This document shows, piece by piece, positions 38,201 to 49,200 of a stretch of DNA of 64,000 nucleotides. Each line of letters opens with the position of its first letter. The first letter of the stretch is position 1. Source of the DNA: Chaetorhynchus papuensis (taxonomy: Eukaryota > Chordata > Aves > Passeriformes > Rhipiduridae); assembly GCA_013396525.1 (NCBI GenBank), contig VWYX01000719.1, positions 62,001 through 126,000 on the forward strand, in the 5' to 3' direction. Below the pieces are notes generated by a model. The model was not told the origin of the DNA. It was given only the letters and a program-made list of their open reading frames with translations, and did no database searches. The position numbers and the translations under genes are program-made.

Positions 38201-41200
38201 GAGCATTTTCCTATTTAACGGGAATTCATCAAAAAAATGGAATATTTAAAAAGGAATCTTTAAACCTTGGCAATTGCATTCAGAATTAATTAAAGGCTAC
38301 ACACTTTTAGTGCAATCTGTCTGCAACAGCTGTGTTATACACTAGCAGTGAGCACAGGAAGCAGAATGGTTCAGTAAATCCATAAAGAGCTCCGTAGTGT
38401 AGCCTGTCATGAAACTATCAGATTTAAATGTAGGTTATCCTCCTCCTTCCTGTCCTCCCAGAGAGGTTGTGATGGGCTTAACTGAAAGGCAAGCACAAAA
38501 AAAGGCAGTGATGCCTGTGTTTGAGAAACAACTTGGAAAACGGAATCAAAAGACGCTGCTGGCTTTTTTTTTTCTCTCTATTTTCATGTAGGGTGCAAAT
38601 GCTTCTAGCTACTGATAGCTACACAATCCTGCTCATTTCTAATGTATGTTTGCTCACCTAGTAATAAATACAAGTTCATTTGCTAATGGGTCTTTAGCAA
38701 AGAGCAACAAAGAGCACTATATTCAGTGTTTATCCATTGTGCAGGGTGATTAGAACCAGCCTGCAGAACATGCTGTACTACCGTTTTGTTTTGTTTTCTC
38801 TGTTCTCACAGAGCCATGAGGACCAGACAGTAGTTTCTTATCTGAATCACGTTTAAGGACTAGCTCTTAACAAAGTGACTTCCAGGGGGATGTTGGTGAC
38901 TGAAAGAAGAGTAGCTATATGTCAGAGCCTTGACCACAGCGAGATCTGATTATGGTATGCTGGAATGAAGGACTAGTTGATTTTCTAACTTCTTTCCAGT
39001 ACAAGTCCTCCAACAGGTAAAATGCTTTCAGTGGAACATTTGGGGTAGGTTCAAATACAGATCAATGAGCTTGTGACAAGATCCGTGTTGCTGGAGTAGT
39101 GTCATTGTGCTGGGCTTTGAGTTGAAGTACTGGTTAGTTCTGCCCTGGCTGTTGCCAGTGGGGCTCTGTGGGGGACAGAGCAGAGTCACACAGCTTGTAG
39201 GCACAACCTCTAGCCAGAAAGCCACTGTTTCAGAATCCATAAATCCTGGAGACACATGCCGATTTTACTGTGTAAATGCTGGCAGAGGAAGGTTGCATTA
39301 GCTCAAAAGAAGATTACAGATTCCTCAGAGTGGTGTAGTGTAATGACGTCTTGTGATTCTCAGCTGCTTCCAGATCAAAGATTCTCTTCTCCATGTCATT
39401 GTGGCTCTTCACAATATAGTCAAGCTCCTGCTGTTGGATGGCCATCAGCCTATTGTTTTGTTTGCAGGCATTTTAAACTTTGAAACTGAGGAGACTCCAG
39501 ACAGTTGCACAACAAGCCATCGTGACATCTGCATGATGGCAGTGCAGAGGTACAGAGACAGTTGTGTGGTTAAGGAGTTCCTTAAATCAAGTTCTCTCCA
39601 ATAGAAATGGTGAAAATGCATTAAAAATAACTCACATGTTGGAGATGGAGCAAGATCTTTTCTGCTGGTGTAAACCTGAGGAGATAGAATCAAATTAGAT
39701 CTCCTTCCTTCAGTCTGTGTATATCTTGCTGGCTTTTCTCATGTAACATCTCCCACATGATGAGGGTTTCTCACAGGTGCCACAACACACTCGCTCACCA
39801 TCCAGGAAAAGAGACTCCTAGGGTAGTTCAGGGCTGTTTGGCAGTCTGGGTGAAGCAAAGTGTGTTCATAGCTCTGCAGCAGAAAGCACTAAGTGTCCAT
39901 TATCAGGGCAAACAAAAGCCCCACTGTGCACGTAGCCTAAACACAGCGCTGGTCCGGTGTGAATCAGCGGCTGTGTGCTCAGGGGGAAAGCTGCCAGCCC
40001 AGAGCCGGCATTCCTGTGCCCGGATATATCCTGACAGTGCTGCCTACTTACCTACAAGAACCGTGTGAAGTGGAGCTTTTCCAGAGCTTCACAAAGCCTA
40101 TATTTAATAAAGTGTTGTTTTTATAATACCTTCCATCCGCTGGATTTCACAAGTAAACTAATCCTCTCAACTGGTCTTTTGGTAGAGCAGAGATGCCGGT
40201 TTTACTGACAAAGGAGCCAGAAAACAGACTTCTGTGGGGTTTTTTTTCAATAACAGGGGAGTAGAAGATGGATCTAGAGTCTTACAGCTGTTGCTCTCAG
40301 CGTTGCTACTGTGTTTTCTGCACATTGTGTGCTGGGTGTTGTATAGAGCTGTTGTAAGACACAGTTTGTGGGTTGAGAAGTTTGTGACCTAAATTGGTTA
40401 GGTCCTGCAGTAAATGCTGGTGTAGTTTACTCTTGAAATGCTGCAGATCTTTTTCTACTGCTGTGCTTTAAGCAATTCTGAGCTAAAAGCACTTTGAGCT
40501 TACCAGGAAGACCCAAGAGGGCTGATGCCTAGGAGGGAAGTGATGATAGTTTTCTTAACTTTAACTACAAAATTAATATCACCCCTGAGGAGCTGAGTTG
40601 ACAAAATGAGCACAGTAGATTACAGGCCAGTTCTGGAGCTGATACTGTACTCATCAGCTCTGTGGAGCCTCTGACCCAGTCTGGCAGCTGCGTAGCTCTA
40701 TGCAGCTTTGATACCCTGTCTGCAAGAGGGAGGGAGGGGAGGAAGGAAACAGATTCACAGCTGCATCACCACCTACTTCTCAATTTAAATGAGGTGATAC
40801 TCATAGTAAATTATTGAGTACTTGCAGCTGCTTCCCTTTCTCCATGGGGAAATCATTAATCTAAATGTTGCAGGTACTTATTACCACATTTCCACCATGC
40901 TGTGGGGTTCCTCATGTTGTCAAGAGCAGTTGTTCCCATCCATGGCACAGCTTGGGTGGATCACAGTAGATTTCAAAAAGAGTTGGTCTAAATATCCTCT
41001 GGAGAGGAGCTGAACAGTTCTGGTGGTTCCCTGGGTCTGTCCAACATCTACCCCACCTGGACTTGCTTGCACTTTGAGACATGGGACAGGGAAGGAATGG
41101 AGCGTTGTCCACAAAACAGGCATGTTTAAATCACCTTTCACAGTACTGGGAGAAGTGCTGTGGAGAAATGAGTGCAGTAGGAGACTTCTAGCCCAGAGAG

Positions 41201-42073
41201 TGCAGTAACAAGTGAGCAGGTAAAGGTGGTTTCCCCCTCAGCTGGACGTGCTGTGTAACGTCCCAAGGAGATGGGGGCCCACAGGGTCTGGCTCGGCAGG
41301 ACTGGGTGCACACTGGTGGCTCCAGGGTGGTCCCAGGCTAGGAGTTGATGTGACTGATACTCCAGAGGCCTCATCCTGGCACCCAGGTTCTGCTTGGATG
41401 GGTGATGCTCAGGGGCTGAGATGGTATGGGAGGATTTCCTTTGAAGTACGAGTGGAACAGCATTAAACCCACAAGAGGCTGTTCATAGCCATAAGTGATA
41501 ACAAAGAGAGGGTTTAATTTTGATATCTAGATCAAATACAGAGTGAAGGGCTTATAAGTTTGCTCCAAATTGGATCTCAGCTACGGTTTATTTAAACAGT
41601 GGTCCTGCAGGTTGTGTTTGTCTTGGACAGTGGTTTATTTTACTGTGGTGTTGCTCATTAACACTGTATGCAATGTGCTGGTTCCTAGGGAAGTTTGGTC
41701 CTGTCCTGGAGAACTTCTAATACAGCATCATAGCTCAGTTGTGCAGGAGTTGAGTTAAATGTGGATTTTTCAGATGTTACAAGAGTAGTGATCAGCTTCA
41801 ATGTTGCATCACTTGCAGTATTGCAGCTTCTCCTGAGGATGCTATACCTGTCATCTTGGTGTGGAGATGACTGAGTTAAATCTCTGATACTCCTGCAGGC
41901 CTCTTGCTGTGGGTGTTTCTGCAAATGCCGTGTGCTGGCTCTTCATATTTAGCTCTGTTTTCTATGGTTATTCATGGGGTTTTTTGCCCACCTCTCATAA
42001 TGAGAGTGCTATTGAAGAATTTTGAGTGCTAATCTTTACTCCTGGAGTTATAACCGCCTTTCCTCTCTTGCAG
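35251..42073 (+). other. PLXNB1: Probable intron 1, last part
   Basis: Nearly seven kilobases without a recognised gene. A short imperfect local repeat built on TCCAGGTCAGGT occurs at about 35808-35870, and a G/A-rich tract (GGGAGGGAGGGGAGGAAGG) near 40727. The 3' end is a good splice acceptor, a pyrimidine-rich tract ending TCTCTTGCAG at 42073, which joins the first coding exon. Confidence 0.6.
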
Positions 42074-43217
42074 AGTGTTTACCATGCCTCTGGGAACGTT
42101 CCTCCTTCCTGTTCTCTGTTTCTTGGGAGCATCAATTCCACGGGGACTGCAGTATGTCACATTCTCACACAACGCTACAAAATTCCTCCACCTGTCCATG
42201 GACTTGGAATCTGGGACCATTTACTTAGGGGCCACCAACTTTCTCTTTCAGCTGACATCTGACCTGCTGTTGGAGAACATGGTTCAGACTGGGCCAGTTC
42301 TGGACAGTAAGGATTGCCTCCCCCCGGTCTCAAAGCTGGAGTGCCCTCAGGCACACCACACTGACAATCACAACAAGCTGCTGCTGGTGAACACTGTGCA
42401 GAAGGAGCTCATCGTGTGTGGCAGCGTCCACCAGGGAATCTGTGAGAAGAGGAGCCTGACGTCCATCGACCACGTCCTCTTCCGGCCAGAGAGCCCTGGT
42501 GACACTCAGTACGTTGCTGCCAATGATCCCAATATCACCACTGTGGGACTCATCGCCTACTCAAAGGATGAGGTGCCCTTGCTGTTTGTGGGACGAGGGT
42601 ACACTAGCCGAGGAGTGGGAGGAGGGATTCCTCCCATCACTACCCGGAATCTCAGGGCCCACGGAGGGAATGTTCAAGCAACAGACTCTCACTCCATTTT
42701 CTCCTATGAAGAAACAGCGAAGCTGGCTGTGGGCCGGCTGTCAGAGTACAACCACCATTTCATTAAATCCTTCACTTACCGCTCCAGTGTCTATTTCCTC
42801 TTCTACCGGCGGGACCTCAAATCCCAGTCGCGAGAGTACAAGACCTACATCTCGCGCATCTGCCTGGATGACTCCCACTATTACTCGTATGTGGAGTTAC
42901 CTCTGCTCTGCCAGAGCAAAGCCAACACATACAGTCTCCTGCAAGCAGCCTATGTCACCCGACCAGGAAAGGAACTGGCTCAGGGGCAGCTGGACACCGA
43001 GGGGGAAGTGCTGTTTGCAGCCTTCTCTGCCTGGCAGGCTTCTTCTGGGAAACTGAGCGAGGAGTCTGCACTCTGTGTCTACACAATGGAGGAGGTAGAT
43101 CGCCTGACCAACTGGACTAGGGATGTTTGCTACATGAGAGATGGGAAGTCAGAAGAAGGGACAGAAGTGGCATATATTGAATATGATGTCAGTTCCAACT
43201 GTGTCCAGCTGCCAGCG
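42074..43217 (+). CDS. PLXNB1: PLXNB1 first coding exon: start codon, signal peptide, most of the sema domain
   Basis: The acceptor ends at 42073; ten bases of 5' UTR precede ATG at 42084, which has A at -3. A GTG at 42075 is in frame but is not the expected start. Residues 1-378 are encoded here. Residues 1 to about 21 (MPLGTFLLPVLCFLGASIPR) form a hydrophobic signal peptide. The sema beta-propeller follows, with plexin-B signatures LYLGATNFLFQL-like (residues 46-57), TGPVLDSKDCLPP (69-81) and RGYTSRGVGGGIPPITTR (171-188). Cysteines at 78, 87, 112, 120, 260, 276, 331, 349 and 373 fit sema disulfides. N-glycosylation sequons are at N30, N150 and N343. The donor is GCG|GTAAGT, phase 0. Such a long first coding exon is typical of plexins. 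Confidence 0.96.
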
Positions 43218-46200
43218 GTAAGTGGCTTTGCACTTCGGAGCAGTCTGCAGCGTGTTCTTGTGTTGCTCTGTGTTCCTGAAGTTATCCTGCTTACACAGAT
43301 GGATGTTGAAATCTGGGTTAAAAGCCTTTGGCTCAGTCTGTTGTAGCCCACGTGGGCAGGATTCCTTGCAGAGGGAGAGGAACTGTGTGTGGCAGTGGGA
43401 AGAGCATCTGGTGTGACCTCGCCCTGAGGCCTGTCTTGTGGCAATGCAAGGCAAGAGCATTGAATCTGCAGTTCAAGTCGTTCTTTATCTGTGTCATCTC
43501 CTGATCTGCACTGCAGGGGAGGAGAGGAGCTTATGTACATGCACTTGTGTGTTGGGAAGGGAATTTAAGGGGTGTGCTGGGTCCCTGTTGCTTACAGTGA
43601 GGTGCACCTCACAACAGCTTCCTGCAAGGGCACTCAGGAACAAAAAGGAACGTTAGCAAAACCAAGTGTCAACAAAGAGATGTTCAAAACCCTCCTGGAT
43701 GTGTTCCTGTGTAACAGGTTTTAAGTGACCCTGCCTTGGCAGAGGGGTTGGACTAGATGATCTCCAGAGGTCTCTTCCAACCTTAATAATTCTGTGATTC
43801 AGTGAAAATCCCAATTTCCTATAGACTGTTTTAGACCTGCAGAATTTTGGGCCCAAGAAAGACCTTTTCCTGAGCTGGCTCTTTTTCTCCAGAGCTGTAA
43901 GAGGTGTTAATCCTTTAAGTTCAGTGACAAAGGCATGATGGGATGTTGCAGGATGAAGATGTGACCTAAAGTGGCTGTGACTCTGAATTCTCACCGTCTG
44001 GCAGCCACGCTGGCTGCAAAATCAGGAACAGTGATACAAACACAGGGCAGCAGCGCTCTCCTGGATGCAGTGTCCTGGAATGAGGCTCTGTGACTATGAG
44101 CAGCCAAGGGTATTTCAGGCCCTTAGCAGAGCACCATGTTATCTTGTGTCTTCCCTCTCCAGAACAGGCTGTCCAGATAATTGCCTCTTCCCAGCCTGGT
44201 GCTGCAAAGAGCAAAGTGGTACCACAGAGCTTTAGAAGTTTCTGGGGTTGGGTGTGTGGTTCAAAACCAGTCTTAAAATTATGGTTTTCCTTTCAGTAGC
44301 TAAATCTGAGTGTAGAGTACTTGTGGGACAGGGGAAGGGTAACAAGCAGACTTGGAGCAGGATGAGTATAAGGTAGGAGGAGTATGTAAGAGTTGGGAAG
44401 CAAGAGACTGCCCAGCTCGATGTCCTGCTTTCACTGTATTTCTTGGGCATGCTGCTTTGAAAGGCCACAGGGAAGGACTTGGCACAAGTGATTTTTAGGG
44501 CACCTTAAGGGAGTGAAATGTCAAACAGGTATGAGCAGATTAGAAAAATCCTTCATTCAAAATGATGTAGAGTACTCTGATACCATTTGATCCAATGGAG
44601 AAGTGGGTGCACAGGGTGGGAGAAAAAGGCAGTCTCTGTCTGTAATTCCTGGTGCATGGTCCCAGGGTCCCAGCTGGATGGTTTGGCTTGAGTGGGCTGA
44701 CCAAAGTGTGGTGTCTTATTAACAAGCATGTCCAACGATATGTAAGTGTCCTAACAAACCTGATCCTTCACCATTCAGCACACGGTAGCGGTTGTCGTTC
44801 AAATTGTGTCTAACACGATGTAAGGATCTGTGCCAACTCTAGCCTGCTCCAGTCAGGGCTGAGTGGAAGCGGCTGTCAATGGACGTTTTATGCAGGAACA
44901 GATTTAACTCATTTTCAATGGTGGCAGCTTGTGCTGGATGTAAGGATAATGCTAATTAATTTCACATTTTTCTGCCTCCAAACCAACTAGTGCGTAAGGT
45001 ATGCCCTTTTCCTTAGTTAGCTCTGCCTCCGGGTTTCAGGCCATCAAGGGAGGCTAAGATTGAGTTTTACAGTTCAGTACAATCTCTTCATCTGAGGAAA
45101 AAAAACCCAGCTTGTTTTTATAAGAATTTCAGACCCAGTTCATTTGTTCAGTTTCCTGCAGATTCGTTAGTCATGAGATGCAGGAGGCTATGTAGATGCT
45201 CTTTAGTGACTTGATAAATGGAAAGTGTGAAACGTGTTTCTGCAAGGCTTGGGAAGGCTACATGTCTTCTGTGGGTGTAGTTTTCAAGGCATGTACCTCA
45301 TCCTTTTGTTTTTAGTCCTCTTCATGCATAGATGTAGCTTGTCCTATCATTGTTTCCTACCTGTTCCGGTAGGACACACACACCAAAATTCACAGCAGCA
45401 GCTGCTGCATTTCATTAAGACACTGGATGATCCCTCAAGTGCATTTTCTGCAACGTTGCCAAGATGTTATTCACTACAAGCAATTCAAACAGCTTCTATG
45501 TACATTTATATAAGTACTTTATACAGACAGCCCCTGCGAGGCCACTGCTGGGCTGTGCCAGTGCTGGGAGAGCCTGCAAAGGTCATGTCAGTTTACGGTA
45601 GATAAATGTTGTGGGTGAAGTGACTTGCCCTTGGCATCACAAATAGGCAACAGCAGTGCTGAGCACAACTGGGGTACAAATATTTCTGACTTGTGTGTGG
45701 ACTTCTTTTAAGCAGCCTTTGAAAAATCAGCCAGTAGTGAGGTCATTAGACTCCAGAATTTGTATGAACTTATACAAAGGTTGCAAAAGATAGCTAGAAT
45801 CCCATTCAAAATAAGCACTTAATGCTTTGGAACATGGAAATTTGGCAGTGGCCCACTTCCTAATAAATCTTATAGAAATTGGAGAACTGGAGAAAGAGAA
45901 ATCTTTAAGTTACAAGAAGATGACTGGAAGAAGCTGAAACATCAAACGACAGGTGGTAAGAAAAACATATGTGTCACTAAAAATGAATGATAGTTTAGGA
46001 GATGGTAAAAACTAGCAATCATTAGAAGCTATAACCTCCTCCGCTTAATTCAGAGCCTTACACCAAGTGTGCAGAAAAATCATTAAATTAGTATTTGAAA
46101 GGAAAACAATAAAGCATTGAGAGAGCAGTGCTAGTCTAACTGGCATGGTTTATTAATGGAGCTGCTGTGTCAAGCCTTGCTTCCCTGCTAAGATAACAAT

Positions 46201-49200
46201 GCATTTGAGAAAGGAGCAGAGCTGAGCAGGTTAAATGTATTTTACTGTGGGATTTCCATAGACCTTATCAAAAGCTGCCGATTGCTTCTAGTTTCTCCAG
46301 GAAGCAGTCAAGTATTTAAAAATCAAACAAAACCACCAACAACACAAACACACGAAGAAAACCCCAAACAGATAAATGGGAGGAGAGGGGGGAAAGGGCC
46401 AAGTTTTCTATGGGATCAGTGAGCAGAGATAAGCAGATGCCTGAGGAATGCCACGATGTGCTGTTATCATGGATCTCTGACGGGGGCAGCTCCATTGCCT
46501 GGTGCTGGATGGTACTGCACAGCCTGAGCTGCCAAGTGCAAAGCCACGGACATCAGACAGAAGGATATGTAACCCTGCTTACAAGGAGTCTAAATTGATC
46601 CATGCTGCCCGAGGCAAGAGAGAGAGCTGGAGTCAGTATGGACTGCACGGTTAATGTGCTGCTTCACACACAGCTTTGTCAGAGTAATTAGTAAGGGGCT
46701 GGAGAGGAGAGTGAAAACGTTATCCATAAGGGATTTCATCATGAAAATCTTGAATTTACACAAGCCACATTGTTTGAAGACAAGCCACGGATCAATTAAA
46801 AAATTATGTTTTAGATAATAATTGTTGGGTGGACAGTCCTTCATTCAGTCTCCAAAAGGATACTGTAAAATTGAAATGGACATAGAACAAGGCACTGAGA
46901 AAAATATAAAGCAACAGAGGAACTATCCTGGACAAGACTGAGTTTGTTATGAGGGAAAAAGATGAATCATAATGGGATATCTTTTCTCTACATATAACAA
47001 AGAGTAAATAAGTTGGCAGCTTTCATTGTCCCTCTTTAGAATGCAGTAAGTGAAGGTTTGGTGGCACTGGGAGGGCACTAACTGGAACAGAAGGATGACT
47101 GTTTCTGCACAGTGCAGTGGAGTTAGTGCTCAGAACTCTCACAATACTTGGAAGGATTGAAGCAGTGTGCAACAATGACTCTTATATGTGCTCTTCGATT
47201 CCTCAGTGCAGTTAGTGAGCTCTTTGGAGCAGGTTGTGTCCCACCCTGTGTTTATGTATGTCCTGATGTGTTGGGGTTCTGCTTCAGGCTTAGAATTTGA
47301 CTTGTACGTGGTGCAGCAAAACCAGGCAGATTGCTTGAGGTGATACTTGCCACGAGGTGGCTTTGCACTAGAAACAGAAATTCTCATCTTTTTGCTTTGT
47401 TCAGAAAAATAAAATAAATCTTCCCCAAAGCAATATCACAGCAGTGTGTAACAGTAATGTTTTTTGGAGAACTTGAGAGAGTTTCAACGCATTTCGTTAC
47501 CGATGCTGAATGAACTGGCTGAAATGTCTGTATGATTCTGTGAGGGTACAAACAGCCAACATACCTAAACTAATTATTAAAATGTGGGTGGTTTTGCTCT
47601 CAGTAAACAAAGCTTAAGAGGGGTTAAAGCTGAATTCACTGCTGGGGAATTTGAGTAGAAGGGGATGGTGGGAAGTGTTGAATGTGCTAATGTTCTTTAT
47701 ACCCTTTTTTTTTGTACTGATTTCTCTGTTCTTTTCACTCAACCAAAAAGGACACCCTGTATGCCTACCCCTGTGGCTCTGACCACACTCCCAGCCCTAT
47801 GGCCAGCCGGGTACCCTTGGAAGCAGCCCCGCTCCTGGAGAAAACCGAAGCCCGTCTGACAGCTGTGGCTGTGAATGTGGAAGACGGCCACACCATTGCT
47901 TTTCTGGGAGACAGCAGAGGGAGGCTGCACAAGGTATGATTTGCATGCAGCAAAGGGGATAAAACTAACCAGGGATGCTCAGGTAGAAGGGGAAAAAGGC
48001 AGTGTTTCTTTTTCCATGGGAAGTTGGGTTCCTACTAAAGCTCGTTATTATCGGACAGTCTCTTCTCACACTGTACTGCCTGTGGAAAATGTGGATGCCC
48101 CAAACGTGGTCACATTGCCTTTGGTTACATCTGCACTGAGCCAGCAGCAGGGCTGGTGCATCCCACGTGGTTTGCACGGGTATTTCTGGGCATGTGCTTC
48201 ATGTCACTGAAGCCACTGCACAGAGGTTCTGGTGGGAGGTTAAAATCCTTGCACACAGTGGTGGTTCCAGCTTGTCCCTGTTGTAGGACGGGTGCCCCCA
48301 GCTCCTGTGGTGGTGCTTTGCCTGCTCACATCTGTGACTCCCTTGCAGGTGTACTTGGGAGCCCAGGGAGAGGCACACACCTACACTTCGCTATCCATCC
48401 AGGTGAACAGCATGGTGAGTGCAGACCTGCTGTTCGACCAGTCGCAGGAGCACCTCTTTGTCATGACCCAGTCAATGGTAAGAGCAATACTATCCCTTCC
48501 ACAGAGGAGCTGAAGCACTAGATGTTCAGACAAACTGCTGACAGGGGCGGGGGAGGCTGGGAAACTGCACCCGGCTAAGCCTGTGCTGGGCAGCAGCTGC
48601 CTGCCAGCCCGCTTACAGGAGTGGGGACTGGCCTTTCCCAGGAGCTGGAGGAAGCATGGAGAAAACCTTGTTACCCTAATCCATGGCTAGTTTGCGTGTG
48701 CATTTTCTGAAGTCTGTCAGGCTGTATCAGCAGTGATGGAGGAATGTGAACTGCAGGCTGTAAAGGGCTGCTCTGCTGGCGTGAAGACAAGGGACCACAA
48801 ATTCCTGGGTTCCACTGTGTTGAGCAGGAACTGTTTGGACAACAGTGTGCATCTCCATTTGAGCAGAAGAAAGCCTCTGGGTTCACATGTGACCCATCTT
48901 GGTTTTGCAGGGGATTAAGAAGAGAAAAGGAAGATTTCGTATAATTGAAGTGTAGCACTTCTGTTTTTAATCAGTTAAAAGATCAAGCTGTTCTTCTGTA
49001 ACCTACAAAAAGCAGAAAAGTGTGGGAAATGTCTTCAGACAGCAGAGGTGTTCTCTGACCAGGGATATAATAACAGTCTTGCAGATGAAATCAAGCTGTG
49101 GAAGGAGCCATGTGAGGCACCTTTCTCTTTACCCCTGCTTTCTGTAATTCTGTTTGTGCCTAGAGGCAGTTGGAGGAGAAGAGGCATTGCTGTGCCTCGG

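Larger units (their letters stand above)
43218..47750 (+). other. PLXNB1: Intron between coding exons 1 and 2
   Basis: 4.5 kb. Reading continues open from the exon for 42 codons before a stop ending at 43346. A CR1 LINE 3' end lies at 43681-43804 and an A/C-rich low-complexity stretch at about 46319-46372. The acceptor (AACCAAAAAG) is separated from its T-rich tract by about a dozen bases but is confirmed by phase and homology. No other gene seen. Confidence 0.85.

Noticed and set aside
42075..43346. Single 423-codon frame starting at GTG and running into the intron
   Set aside because: The true start is the ATG at 42084, and the true exon end is the GTAAGT donor after 43217; the rest is intron.
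47529..47545. ATGATTCTGTGAGGG, CR1 octamer-like
   Set aside because: Single octamer without the upstream CR1 core.
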